DNA from: Alteripontixanthobacter muriae
GTDB taxonomy: Bacteria > Pseudomonadota > Alphaproteobacteria > Sphingomonadales > Sphingomonadaceae
Direction of reading: 5' to 3'
Assembly: GCF_013336795.1 (NCBI RefSeq)
Contig: NZ_JAAFZT010000003.1
Location: 62,001-126,000 of the forward strand
Length of the DNA: 64,000 bases
The notes beneath the pieces are model-generated. The model searched no databases. It was not told the DNA's origin and worked only from the letters and a program-made list of their open reading frames with translations. A program made the translations under genes and the position numbers. Shown here piece after piece: positions 48,095-56,807 of this stretch. Within the stretch, counting starts at the first letter, position 1, and each line of letters starts with the position of its first letter.

Positions 48095-49492
48095 ATGGCT
48101 CAGTCAAATCCGCTTTATCTTGGTCCTCGCATACGCAGGATCCGCCGCGAAATTGGTCTTACGCAGTTGGAAATGGCGACAGACCTCGGTGTGTCCAGCA
48201 GCTATGTCGCCCTGCTGGAGCGCAACCAGCGCCCGGTGACCGCAGACATGTTGCTGAAACTGGCGAGGACCTACCGCCTCGACGTGACGGAACTTGGGGC
48301 GGAGGACAGCGCAGCCTATGCGGACCGCGTGGGGGAGGCGCTACGCGATCCGATCTTTGCGGACATTGATGTTCCGTCGCTCGAAGTCGCAGACCTCGCG
48401 ACCAGTTTTCCTTCCGTTAGCGAAGCTTTTCTGCGCCTTCACAGCGCCTATACCCGGGAACAGCGCAGCCTTGCAGAACAGCGCCTTGCGCCCGGCAGCG
48501 GCATCGACGACGATCCGGTGGAGGCTACCCGCCGCTTTCTAGCTGCCAGCGGCAATTACTTTCCTGCTCTGGAGGCGAAAGCCTCGGTCCTCGCTGAAAC
48601 CATCGGGAAGAAGGGCGGAGCGGCGGAATGGTTGCGGGCCGAGGCAGGTGTGCGTGTTCGCTTTCTGCCGGCAGATGTGATGATGGGCACAGTCCGCCGT
48701 TACGACCGGCATAATGAGCAATTGCTGATCGAAGATACGCTTGATGCAGCCGGGCGGCAGTTTCAGATCGCCATGCATATCGCTTACACATCCATGCGGC
48801 GTGAACTCGACGCTATCACGCAAGACGTCGATGCCAGTGATGAGACGACACTTGACCTGATCCGGCGAGCGCTGGCGTCATATGCGGCGGCTGCGCTGGT
48901 GATGCCTTATGTTGCATTTGTTGGGGCGGCCGAGAGGCGTGCCTACGACATTCTTGCGCTGAGCCGCGAATTTCGCTCCAGTTTCGAACAGGTCGCCCAC
49001 CGTCTGACGACGCTGAACCGGCCAGACCAATCACGTATTCCTTTCTTCTTTGTCAGGCTGGATGAGGCAGGCAATGTATCGAAACGACTGGACGGTGTTA
49101 GCTTTCCCTTTGCAGCCTATGGGGGCGGCTGTCCCCTCTGGACCGTGCACACCGTTTTTCGCACGCCGCAAACGATAGTGACGCAGTGGCTACGGATGCC
49201 CGACGGTCAGGAATTCTTCTCAATTGCGCGGACCGTTAGATCGGGCGGAGGGCGCTTCGGCGAAGTGCCGATCTCGCGTGCGGTGGCTCTTGTCTGTTCG
49301 GCCGAAGATGCGGCGAGGACCGTGTATGGGGAAGCTGCACAGGCAAGCAGACCGCAGCCGACGCCCGTCGGCATTGCCTGCCGCCTGTGCAATCGCGAAG
49401 CCTGCCGGGCGAGGGCGGCACCGCCGCTTGGCCGCAAGATAATGGGCGACGATTATCGCCGGGGGGCTGCGCCCTTCACATTCGCAGACTGA
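48095..49492 (+). CDS. ScfR/RamB-type transcriptional regulator of short-chain fatty acid metabolism
   Basis: 465 aa. N-terminal XRE-type helix-turn-helix (about residues 10-66, IGLTQLEMATDLGVSSSYVA). A central DUF955-like region around residues 200-270 lacks the HExxH zinc motif, as usual for this group. A C-terminal DUF2083-like part carries the cysteine cluster IACRLCNREACRARAAPPLG. Homologues (RamB, MccR, ScfR) control acetate and propionate genes including aceA. The divergent position next to aceA, with repeats between them, supports direct control of isocitrate lyase. Confidence 0.9.
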   Translation: MAQSNPLYLGPRIRRIRREIGLTQLEMATDLGVSSSYVALLERNQRPVTADMLLKLARTYRLDVTELGAEDSAAYADRVGEALRDPIFADIDVPSLEVADLATSFPSVSEAFLRLHSAYTREQRSLAEQRLAPGSGIDDDPVEATRRFLAASGNYFPALEAKASVLAETIGKKGGAAEWLRAEAGVRVRFLPADVMMGTVRRYDRHNEQLLIEDTLDAAGRQFQIAMHIAYTSMRRELDAITQDVDASDETTLDLIRRALASYAAAALVMPYVAFVGAAERRAYDILALSREFRSSFEQVAHRLTTLNRPDQSRIPFFFVRLDEAGNVSKRLDGVSFPFAAYGGGCPLWTVHTVFRTPQTIVTQWLRMPDGQEFFSIARTVRSGGGRFGEVPISRAVALVCSAEDAARTVYGEAAQASRPQPTPVGIACRLCNREACRARAAPPLGRKIMGDDYRRGAAPFTFAD

Positions 49493-50368
49493 TCAATCCT
49501 CGGCCCGGCTCTTGATCGGCCCTTTGATCGGCAGGGCTTCCTTGAAGGTGTGGGTCACATAGGGGAACGGGATCTCGATCCCGGCATCATCCAGCGCTCG
49601 CTTGATCGCTCTCACGACAGCATCGCGGCTTTCGTGCATGTTGCGCGGGGTCGAACCTGCCCACCAGCGGACGTTGAAGTCGACCGAGCTTGAATTGAAC
49701 TCCATCGCGAACACATCGATAGCCAGATCCTTGTCGACCTGTTCGACGCTCTCGACCGCCTTGCGGATGACGGCAGCGGCCTGATCCAGATCGGTGTCGT
49801 AGGAGACGCCGGCTATGACTTCGTGACGTCGTTTCGCATCATCGGTGAAGATCTCGACCGGGTTCTTGAACAGGATCGAATTGGGCACGATAGTCAGTTC
49901 GCCCGACAATTTGCGGACGTGCGTCTCGCGCAGGGTGATGTGCTCCACCTTTCCGGTGATGCCTTCACATTCGATCACATCACCGATCCGCATCTTCTCG
50001 CGCACCATAATGAGGACGCCGGCCAGGAAATTCTCAAAAATGTCCTGAAATGCGAACCCGATGGCTACAGCGCCAATGCCCAGGCCCGCGACGAGGCTGG
50101 CGGGCGTCAATCCTGGCATCAGGATCGTCAACGCGATCATCAGACCGAACAGCCAGATCGCCAGCTTGACCATAGTGTCGACCAGATTGCGCAGGCTCGG
50201 CCGCAGCCTGGTGCGCCCGATGAGCAGATTTGCTATGCGCAGCGCGAACTTGGCGGCGATCCAGGTGACGAGCAATACGGCGAATGCGATCGCGAGGTTT
50301 GGCAGCAGGGCAACCGCGCCCCGAGCCATCTCCTGAACTTCGTTTCGCAGCGTGCCGATGTAATTCAT
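49493..50368 (-). CDS. Small-conductance mechanosensitive channel (MscS family)
   Basis: 291 aa. Three transmembrane helices (about residues 20-45, 62-85 and 90-115); the pore helix includes AGLGIGAVAIGFAFQDIFEN, then the MscS beta domain (IGDVIECEGITGKVEHITLR, IVPNSILFKNPVEIFT) and a C-terminal alpha/beta domain. It opens under membrane tension to release solutes. ATG 50368 is preferred to the TTG two codons earlier. Stop codons of this gene and the scfR-type gene abut exactly (convergent). Confidence 0.94.
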   Translation of the reverse strand: MNYIGTLRNEVQEMARGAVALLPNLAIAFAVLLVTWIAAKFALRIANLLIGRTRLRPSLRNLVDTMVKLAIWLFGLMIALTILMPGLTPASLVAGLGIGAVAIGFAFQDIFENFLAGVLIMVREKMRIGDVIECEGITGKVEHITLRETHVRKLSGELTIVPNSILFKNPVEIFTDDAKRRHEVIAGVSYDTDLDQAAAVIRKAVESVEQVDKDLAIDVFAMEFNSSSVDFNVRWWAGSTPRNMHESRDAVVRAIKRALDDAGIEIPFPYVTHTFKEALPIKGPIKSRAED

Positions 50369-50471
50369 GCGCAATAGTCCTGATGATCGCTTCTATCCGC
50401 CCGTCTATGGCCCGCAGGCGCGGATGGCAAACCGGCAGGCGGGTGCCGACTGCGTCGAAATGTCATGGCTC

Positions 50472-50510
50472 AAGAAAAAGGCCACTGCTTCGAATACGAA
50501 GCAGTGGCCT
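50472..50510 (-). terminator. Rho-independent terminator of the hppD-VOC operon
   Basis: A perfect 14-bp inverted repeat with a 4-nt loop (arms 50479-50492 and 50497-50510). On the minus strand the stem is followed by a TTTTTCTT tract, the classic intrinsic terminator arrangement. It begins 22 bp beyond the stop of the VOC gene. Confidence 0.9.
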
Positions 50511-50532
50511 GTTCTGGTATTTAAGACGGCGT

Positions 50533-51087
50533 TTACTGATTTGCCTTGTGCAACCAGTCGGCGTGGCGCGGTGCCTTCTTGGTCTGGCTCCATTCTTCCA
50601 GCATCGGCATCGCGACCCGCTTCAGTTCGGCATATTGTTCATCCGTTCCAATGTCGGCGGCGAGTTCCACCCGGTGCCCGTTGGGATCGAAAAAATAGAT
50701 CGACTTGAAGATGCCGTGATGCGTCGGGCCGAGCACTTCGATCCCTTCATCCTCGACATGTGCCTTGGCTGCGAGAAGCGCCTCTTCCGATTCGACCTTG
50801 AAGGCGAGGTGCTGAACCCATTTCGGTGTATTCTCGTCCCGGCCCATGTCTTTCTGGGTAGGGAGCTCGAAGAAGGCCAGGATGTTGCCGTTACCGGCGT
50901 CCAGGAATACATGCATGTACGGATCGTGTTCGCCGGTCGACGGCACCTTATCTTCCGAGAATGCGGAGGTATATTCCATACCCAGCACGCGCTGATACCA
51001 CTCGACCGTCTCTTTCGCATCCTTGCACCGATAGGCTGCATGATGAACGCCGCCGAGCTTGATGGGGTGGGTCATTTCAGGGTTCAT
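50533..51087 (-). CDS. VOC-family (glyoxalase/dioxygenase fold) protein coupled to hppD
   Basis: 184 aa with two vicinal-oxygen-chelate beta-alpha-beta modules. Candidate metal ligands: the histidines in [10 protein letters not shown] and WVQHLAFKV and the glutamate in GHRVELAAD. The C-terminal 35 residues are helical. ATG 51087 overlaps the hppD stop by ATGA, so it is co-translated with the tyrosine-degradation enzyme. It may be an isomerase, lyase or accessory factor of the same pathway; the reaction is not assignable from sequence. Confidence 0.85.
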   Translation of the reverse strand: MNPEMTHPIKLGGVHHAAYRCKDAKETVEWYQRVLGMEYTSAFSEDKVPSTGEHDPYMHVFLDAGNGNILAFFELPTQKDMGRDENTPKWVQHLAFKVESEEALLAAKAHVEDEGIEVLGPTHHGIFKSIYFFDPNGHRVELAADIGTDEQYAELKRVAMPMLEEWSQTKKAPRHADWLHKANQ

Positions 51088-52214
51088 GAAGCATCTCCCT
51101 TCACGATCTCGGCCTGCTTTTCGCCGGCATCGGTTTTCAGCGCTCCGCGCTTCATCTGATCGGCTTCGATGGACTTGAACAAGGCCGTGAAGTTGCCTTC
51201 GCCGAACCCTTCGTCCTTCTTGCGCTGAATGAATTCAAAGAAGACAGGCCCGATAACCGTCTGGCCGAAGATCTGCAGCAGCAATCGCGGGTCGCCGTCC
51301 TCTGTCGAACCATCGACCAGAATGCCGCGCGATTTCAGTTCCTCGACCGGTTCGCCATGGCCGGGCAAACGATCGTCGAGCATCTCGTAATAGGTCGCAG
51401 GCGGGCTGGACGCGAAGGGCGTGCCTGCTTCCTTCAGCCTGTCCCAGCTGCGGTACAGATCGTCACTTGCAAGCGCGATGTGCTGGATGCCTTCACCATT
51501 GTATTCGCGCAGATATTCCTCGATCTGGCCGCCGCCGCCCGAACCTTCCTCGTTCAGCGGGATGCGGATCTTGCCGTCAGGCGCCGTCATCGCCTTGCTG
51601 GTCAGACCCGTATATTCACCCTTGATGTCGAAATAGCGGATCTCGCGGAAATTGAAGATGCGCTCGTAGAAATCGGCCCAATGCGCCATGCGCCCGCCAT
51701 AGACATTGTGCGTGAGGTGATCGATCACCTTCATGCCTGCGCCCGCAGGCCAGCGCTCGACACCGTCTTCATACTGGAAGTCGATGTCGTAAATGGAAAG
51801 GCCTTCGCCGCCTTCGTCTGCGTAGCGGTCGATCAGGTAAATGAGCGAATGCCCGATGCCGCGAATGGCAGGAATGTTCAGTTCCATCGGGCCGGTTTCC
51901 GTGTGTACCGGTTCGGCACCGCGCTTCTGCGCCTCGGCATAGGCGGCGGCGGCGTCCTTGACGCGAAAACCCATCCCGCAGGCGGACGGACCGTGCTCGG
52001 CAGCGAAATAGGCTGCGGGGCTGCGCGGTTCGTAATTGGCGATCAGATTGATGCCGCCCTGACGCCACAATTGGACGTCCTTGGACCTGTGTCGGGCGAC
52101 CATCGTGAAGCCCATCTTTTCAAACACTGGCTCCAGCACGCCCTTCTTCGGCGCGGAGAATTCGACGAATTCGAAGCCGTCGAGCCCCAGAGGATTTTCG
52201 AAGAGATCTGCCAT
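51084..52214 (-). CDS. hppD: 4-hydroxyphenylpyruvate dioxygenase
   Basis: 376-aa non-heme Fe(II) dioxygenase that turns 4-hydroxyphenylpyruvate into homogentisate in tyrosine catabolism. The three iron ligands fit the family: His166 (IDHLTHNV), His245 (IQHIALAS) and Glu327 (FFEFIQRK). The [16 protein letters not shown]-terminal motif is intact. Divergent from the ftsB-like gene, with a TGGTT/AACCA inverted repeat 19 bp upstream. No other homogentisate-pathway gene (hmgA, maiA, fahA) is in the window. Confidence 0.95.
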   Translation of the reverse strand: MADLFENPLGLDGFEFVEFSAPKKGVLEPVFEKMGFTMVARHRSKDVQLWRQGGINLIANYEPRSPAAYFAAEHGPSACGMGFRVKDAAAAYAEAQKRGAEPVHTETGPMELNIPAIRGIGHSLIYLIDRYADEGGEGLSIYDIDFQYEDGVERWPAGAGMKVIDHLTHNVYGGRMAHWADFYERIFNFREIRYFDIKGEYTGLTSKAMTAPDGKIRIPLNEEGSGGGGQIEEYLREYNGEGIQHIALASDDLYRSWDRLKEAGTPFASSPPATYYEMLDDRLPGHGEPVEELKSRGILVDGSTEDGDPRLLLQIFGQTVIGPVFFEFIQRKKDEGFGEGNFTALFKSIEADQMKRGALKTDAGEKQAEIVKGDAS

Positions 52215-52230
52215 GAACTGCCCACCTGTA

Positions 52231-52252
52231 ACTGGTTACTATTGCAACCAAT
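52231..52252. promoter_or_regulatory. Inverted-repeat operator candidate upstream of hppD
   Basis: ACTGGTT (52231-52237) and AACCAAT (52246-52252) form a 7-bp near-perfect inverted repeat with an 8-bp spacer, 17 bp before the hppD start codon. Its size and symmetry suit a MarR-, Lrp- or IclR-type regulator; no such gene is adjacent. The identity of the binding protein is unknown. Confidence 0.42.
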
Positions 52253-52386
52253 ATGGGGAAATGCGCCGGAAATGCAAGGTGATCGGTCGCAAGGCTCTGG
52301 CGCTTCATCGTCCTGGCGCTCTATGATCAGGACGTCGATCCCACAAATTGCTTGCCAGTATGGCTGCTTTGTGATTCACCTGAATT

Positions 52387-52710
52387 GTGAAACGCCGCAG
52401 CCACAAAATCAGCCTGCCGAAGGAGCAATGGACGCAAGGCCTCGCGCTTTTTGTCCTGCTGGTGCTGGGTGGATTGGCGATTGCCGGGCCGAGTGGACTT
52501 CTTGCGTGGAGCGAGCATCTGCAATTGCTCGATCAAAGGCAGGCGCAGATCGCCGAAATAACCGAACGGCGTGATACTTTGCAGAACCGGGTCGCGCTGC
52601 TGAACCCGGACAGGGCCGATCCCGATCTTGTCGGAGAATTGCTGCGGGAGAAGTTGAACGTGGCGCATCCCGATGAAGTGCTGATCACGCTGGACGATAC
52701 AGCGCCCTGA
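52387..52710 (+). CDS. ftsB: FtsB/DivIC-family septum formation initiator
   Basis: 107-aa bitopic membrane protein: short basic N-terminus, one transmembrane helix (about residues 18-40), then a coiled coil (HLQLLDQRQAQIAEITERRD) and a globular end with NPDRADPDLVGELLREKLN. This is the FtsB/DivIC layout; FtsB links FtsL and FtsQ in the divisome. The start is GTG 52387. In sphingomonads this gene commonly precedes pdhA, as here. The ftsB name is inferred from architecture. Confidence 0.88.
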   Translation: MKRRSHKISLPKEQWTQGLALFVLLVLGGLAIAGPSGLLAWSEHLQLLDQRQAQIAEITERRDTLQNRVALLNPDRADPDLVGELLREKLNVAHPDEVLITLDDTAP

Positions 52711-52923
52711 CGAAGCCGGCAGAGGATGTGGCCGCTGCGATCAGGCTGCATCGGCGGTCCTTACGATAAATCAGCCGAAAACTTGGCGCTTGGCCGTTGC
52801 GCGCAGGACCGATTGCCTCCTATAGCCGTAGCGTAATTGCCGGGCGACACAGCCTGGCCGATCCGCCGGTTCGCAGATGAACAATCTCGAGACGGCCATG
52901 CGCAAGGCAGGAACTACGCAGCG

Positions 52924-53988
52924 ATGACAGACGGCCCCACCGAGACCGAAGCCCGATCCGGTTCCGAAGACATGCCCCTCAGGTCTTTGCAGAACGCCCA
53001 TGACGAGAGCCCCCGCTACTATGCGAGCGACGACGAACTGCTCGAGTTCTACCGGCAGATGCTGCTTATTCGCCGGTTTGAGGAAAAGGCGGGGCAGCTA
53101 TACGGATTGGGCCTGATCGGCGGTTTCTGCCACCTCTATATCGGGCAGGAAGCAGTCGCGATCGGTCTGCAAAGCGCGCTCGACAATGACAAGGACAGCG
53201 TGATCACGGGCTATCGCGATCATGGGCACATGCTGGCCTATGGTATCGACCCCAACGTCATCATGGCGGAACTGACCGGTCGGCAGGCCGGGATTTCCAA
53301 GGGGAAGGGCGGGTCGATGCACATGTTTTCGACCGAGCATAAGTTCTATGGCGGCCACGGCATCGTTGGTGCCCAGGTGGCTCTGGGCGGCGGGCTGGCA
53401 CTTGCGCACCAATATCGCGAAGATGGGGGCATCTGCCTCGCCTATTTCGGCGACGGCGCCGCGAACCAGGGCCAGGTCTACGAGACGTTCAACATGGCAT
53501 CCCTGTGGAAGCTGCCCATCGTGTTCGTGGTCGAGAATAATCAATATGCGATGGGCACCAGCACGGCGCGTTCCAGCGCAGAGACGGAATTCTACAAGCG
53601 CGGCACCGCTTTCCGCATTCCCGGAATGGATGTGAACGGCATGGACGTACTCGAAGTGCGGAACGCTGCCGAGATCGCGCTGGCGCATGTTCGCGGGGGC
53701 AACGGTCCGGTGTTGATGGAATTGAATACCTACCGTTATCGCGGTCATTCGATGTCCGACCCGGCCAAGTACCGCACCCGTGACGAGGTGCAGGGTCAGC
53801 GCGAACATAACGATCCGATCGAGAAAGCGAAGAAGGAGCTGATTGAGCGCGGCCGTAGCGAGGATGATTTGAGGGCGATCGACAAGGAAATCCGGGCCCG
53901 TGTTGCAGAAGCTGCCGATTTCGCCGAAAGCTCTCCCGAACCGGAGCCCAGCGAATTGCACACTGATGTTCTGGTCGGTACCTACTGA
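52924..53988 (+). CDS. pdhA: Pyruvate dehydrogenase E1 component, alpha subunit
   Basis: 354 aa; with PdhB it carries out the thiamine-diphosphate-dependent decarboxylation of pyruvate. TPP motif GDGAANQGQVYETFNMA...VVENN region (residues about 175-207), phosphorylation-loop-like YRYRGHSMSDPAKYRTRDE, and EEKAGQLYGLGLIGGFCHLY. ATG 52924 (MTDGPTE) is the family-like start; 29 upstream codons are open but unlike the family. Followed after 113 bp by pdhB. Confidence 0.95.
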   Translation: MTDGPTETEARSGSEDMPLRSLQNAHDESPRYYASDDELLEFYRQMLLIRRFEEKAGQLYGLGLIGGFCHLYIGQEAVAIGLQSALDNDKDSVITGYRDHGHMLAYGIDPNVIMAELTGRQAGISKGKGGSMHMFSTEHKFYGGHGIVGAQVALGGGLALAHQYREDGGICLAYFGDGAANQGQVYETFNMASLWKLPIVFVVENNQYAMGTSTARSSAETEFYKRGTAFRIPGMDVNGMDVLEVRNAAEIALAHVRGGNGPVLMELNTYRYRGHSMSDPAKYRTRDEVQGQREHNDPIEKAKKELIERGRSEDDLRAIDKEIRARVAEAADFAESSPEPEPSELHTDVLVGTY

Positions 53989-54012
53989 TGGCGGCCCACG
54001 AGACCAGGTGCG

Positions 54013-54102
54013 ATGAACCATCCTGACCCCGCCTTCGATACTTCCGCCGCCAGCATTACGAGCGGTTTTCCATTACAACACCAGCATACCAGGGCCTTCT
54101 GA
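54013..54102 (+). CDS. Possible 29-aa ORF coupled to pdhB
   Basis: ATG 54013 to TGA 54100-54102, the last base of which is the first base of the pdhB ATG (TGATG). It occupies most of the pdhA-pdhB gap. The product is polar, rich in Ser, Thr and His, with no recognised motif. AGG lies upstream. It may be a translated coupling peptide or simply chance; nothing but position supports it. Confidence 0.2.
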   Translation: MNHPDPAFDTSAASITSGFPLQHQHTRAF

Positions 54103-55505
54103 TGGCAATCGAAATTAAAATGCCTGCTCTTTCGCCGACCATGGAGGAAGGGACCCTTGCGAAATGGCTCGTGAAGGAAGGCGATACGATCGCGCCCGGT
54201 GACATCATCGCCGAGATCGAGACGGACAAGGCGACGATGGAAGTCGAGACGATCGACGAAGGCACGGTCGGGAAGATCCTTGTCGGAGAGGGTACCGACA
54301 ATGTGAAAGTCGGAACGGTAATCGCCATGCTCGCGGGCGAGGGCGAAGATGTCTCGGACATGGATACGGCAGACGCCGGCAAGAAACCTGCACCGGCACC
54401 GGCAAAGGATGTAGTCGGCGAAGGCAAGGACGTGGGGCGTAAAGAGGGCAACGCCGACATGACCGCGCCTCAGAAGCGCAGCGAGCCGGTTACCGATCCC
54501 GAGATTCCGCCGGGTACCAACATGGCGACAGTCAGCGTACGCGAGGCGCTGCGCGACGCCATGGCCGAGGAAATGCGGCGCGACGACCGCGTGTTCATCA
54601 TGGGCGAGGAAGTTGCCCAATATCAAGGTGCCTACAAAGTGACGCAGGGCCTGCTGGACGAATTCGGTCCGAAGCGGGTCATCGACACGCCCATCACCGA
54701 ATATGGTTTTGCAGGCATCGGATGCGGGGCTGCCATGGGCGGGTTGCGCCCGATCGTCGAGTTCATGACCTTCAACTTCGCGATGCAGGCGATCGACCAC
54801 ATCGTGAACAGCGCCGCAAAGACGAACTACATGTCCGGTGGTCAGATGCGCTGCCCGGTTGTCTTCCGCGGTCCGAATGGAGCAGCGAGCCGCGTGGGGG
54901 CACAGCATAGCCAGAATTACGGCCCCTGGTACGCAAGCGTGCCGGGCCTGATCGTCATTGCGCCGTATGATTCATCCGATGCCAAGGGCCTCATGAAGGC
55001 GGCAATCCGCTGCGAGGCTCCCGTGGTTTTCCTGGAAAACGAACTGGTTTACGGGCGTAATTTCGAATTGCCCGAACTTGACGACCATGTCCTGCCGATC
55101 GGGAAGGCGCGCATCGTTCGCGAAGGTAGCGACGTCACCATCGTCACCTATTCCATCGGCGTCGGCCTTGCTCTCGAAGCCGCGGAAGCTCTTGCAGAAG
55201 ATGGGATCGATGCCGAGATTATCGACCTTCGTACCTTGCGCCCACTCGACCGGCAGGCGGTTCTCGACAGCCTGGCGAAAACCAACCGCGTCATCGTGGC
55301 CGAAGAAGGCTGGCCGACCTGCTCCATCGCGTCTGAAATCGTGGCCATCTGCATGGAGGATGGTTTCGACCATCTCGATGCACCTGTGCTGCGCGTGTGC
55401 AACGAAGACGTGCCGCTTCCCTATGCGGCCAATCTGGAGAAGCTGGCGCTGCTCGACAGCGAGGCGATCGTCGCAGCAGCGAAGCGGGTCTGCTACAAGG
55501 ATTGA
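54102..55505 (+). CDS. pdhB: Pyruvate dehydrogenase E1 component, beta subunit with lipoyl domain
   Basis: 467 aa. An N-terminal lipoyl domain (residues 1-78; modified lysine in the motif [11 protein letters not shown] at Lys44), an Ala/Pro-rich linker (residues 85-125), then the E1 beta fold with [31 protein letters not shown] and the transketolase C-terminal domain ([20 protein letters not shown]). The lipoyl-fused E1 beta is characteristic of alphaproteobacterial PDH complexes. E2 and E3 genes are not in the window after it. Convergent with the TadE cluster. Confidence 0.96.
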   Translation: MAIEIKMPALSPTMEEGTLAKWLVKEGDTIAPGDIIAEIETDKATMEVETIDEGTVGKILVGEGTDNVKVGTVIAMLAGEGEDVSDMDTADAGKKPAPAPAKDVVGEGKDVGRKEGNADMTAPQKRSEPVTDPEIPPGTNMATVSVREALRDAMAEEMRRDDRVFIMGEEVAQYQGAYKVTQGLLDEFGPKRVIDTPITEYGFAGIGCGAAMGGLRPIVEFMTFNFAMQAIDHIVNSAAKTNYMSGGQMRCPVVFRGPNGAASRVGAQHSQNYGPWYASVPGLIVIAPYDSSDAKGLMKAAIRCEAPVVFLENELVYGRNFELPELDDHVLPIGKARIVREGSDVTIVTYSIGVGLALEAAEALAEDGIDAEIIDLRTLRPLDRQAVLDSLAKTNRVIVAEEGWPTCSIASEIVAICMEDGFDHLDAPVLRVCNEDVPLPYAANLEKLALLDSEAIVAAAKRVCYKD

Positions 55506-55531
55506 CCCTGTCTATCCTGGCGTTGCGGAGC

Positions 55532-56227
55532 CTAGCTGAAATCGTCGAAAGCCGTGCAGTTCATGACCGGATCGGGTTGTGAAATGTCGCGCTGATATAT
55601 CTGCGACAGGTCACGGTTGTCGCGCACGTTGAAGGCAGCAGTGGCTGTTATAGTGCCGATGCTGGAAGAATGTGTCGAGATCAGCGGCTGATACTCATAC
55701 GCAACCTCGACAAACATTACTTCTTCGCCGGGGAAGGCGATGATTTCCGCGCCTTCCGGACCCATGCCTGGAAATCCGCCGTGCGCGCCGTCGCCTTCGT
55801 CGCCGTATGATGATTGATGTTCGAGCTTCCCCTTGCAGCGCTGCCAGCGGATGTACTGGTCGCCCGTTGTCTTGGGAACGACCTCGAGGCTCGAAAGGAT
55901 GACACGCCCGTTCTCATAAAGATCGGCGGCATTACCCCCTTGAAACTGCCCGCCTAGCAGAACATCGTTCAGGTCGCTCTCGTAGATCTTCGTCGCGCCT
56001 AGCAACGAACGTTCGCCGATGCGCGAAGCATTATCGGCGAGCATGACCGCGATCTGGTTGATACGCATCTGCATAATCGCCTGGTTCGCAGATTCCACCC
56101 CCCACAGACTGGCCGTTATCAGCAGAGGCGCACCCAGCGCGAACTCCATCATCGCCAGACCCGACCGGGACCGGACCAGCCGGCGCAGCAGGCCTTGCAG
56201 GGGAAAAGCACAAGAGCGGCCGATCAC
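55532..56227 (-). CDS. TadE-like pilus assembly/pseudopilin protein (cluster gene 6)
   Basis: 231 aa. A basic N-terminus (LLRRLVRSRSG) followed by a TadE-type hydrophobic segment LAMMEFALGAPLLITASLWG with the glutamate at the typical position after the prepilin-like Gly, then a secreted mainly beta domain. The C-terminal part includes NQAIMQMRINQIAVMLADNA and two cysteines. Its start overlaps the preceding frameshifted tadE stop by 4 bp. Last gene of the six-gene cluster and convergent with pdhB. Confidence 0.82.
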   Translation of the reverse strand: MIGRSCAFPLQGLLRRLVRSRSGLAMMEFALGAPLLITASLWGVESANQAIMQMRINQIAVMLADNASRIGERSLLGATKIYESDLNDVLLGGQFQGGNAADLYENGRVILSSLEVVPKTTGDQYIRWQRCKGKLEHQSSYGDEGDGAHGGFPGMGPEGAEIIAFPGEEVMFVEVAYEYQPLISTHSSSIGTITATAAFNVRDNRDLSQIYQRDISQPDPVMNCTAFDDFS

Positions 56228-56807
56228 GCGCAGTGGCCCACGCCGGATTTGTCAGCCTGTTCGCCGTAGGGCTGGTTTCGCAATACGGTGCTGGCCGATG
56301 TCGCAACATCGGGAAGACCGATCAGCCCGCCTGCTCCGAACGCCCGCCGGTAGGTCACGTTGACGACGTAGAGCACCGCATCGCGGGCGCTGCCGAACCC
56401 GGCGGATCCGCGGTCCTCATCCAAAAACCGTTGCCGTTCGCATCCTCGAAAGGTTCGCCATCATTGCAAACACCTTTGTCGTCGACATCGGTAAAATCAT
56501 CAGGCTGGGCGATGTCGGAGAAGTTCGCGTAGGAAGATCGTGAAATCTCAAGCTCGGCATCCGCCACGATCCGGTGCACGGCATCGCGGACCGCCCTGTC
56601 AAGATCCTCGTGCCGGAACTCGGCCCCCTCGACCGTGGAAAGGCCAGCGACATGCTGAACCGCACCCTGCAATTGAGCCTGCGCATAATAATTGTAACTC
56701 ATGTCGAGCACGCCCGCCAAGGTCATCAGAAGGACCGGGGCAATCATCGCGAACTCCACCACTGCCGATCCGTTCTGATCGCCGCAGAAAGTCTGCAACC
56801 TGCTCAT
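56224..56807 (-). pseudogene. TadE-like pilus assembly protein, frameshifted near 56421
   Basis: Begins at ATG 56807 (MSRLQTFCGDQNGSAVVEFA), with the TadE-type membrane segment VVEFAMIAPVLLMTLAGVLD. After about residue 129 (EDANGNGFW) the frame runs into nonsense and stops at 56355; the neighbouring frame continues with a TadE-like ending DEDRGSAGFGSARDAVLYVV and VLRNQPYGEQ to TGA 56224-56226. One missing G/C in the two-base run at 56421-56422 explains the break; restoring it gives 194 aa. ATGA overlaps on both sides fit the restored gene, so an assembly error is as likely as a real mutation. Confidence 0.82.

Noticed and set aside
48695-48830. Zinc-protease (IrrE-type) function of the ScfR-like regulator
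   Set aside because: No HExxH motif in the DUF955-like region; the ScfR/RamB group normally lacks it.
51357-52574. 405-codon plus-strand frame opposite hppD
   Set aside because: Shadow of HPPD and its upstream region; HPPD has its three iron ligands, the antisense frame nothing recognisable.
52924-53988. pdhA/pdhB as a branched-chain 2-oxoacid dehydrogenase
   Set aside because: The lipoyl-fused beta subunit and the overall sequence type fit alphaproteobacterial pyruvate dehydrogenase better.
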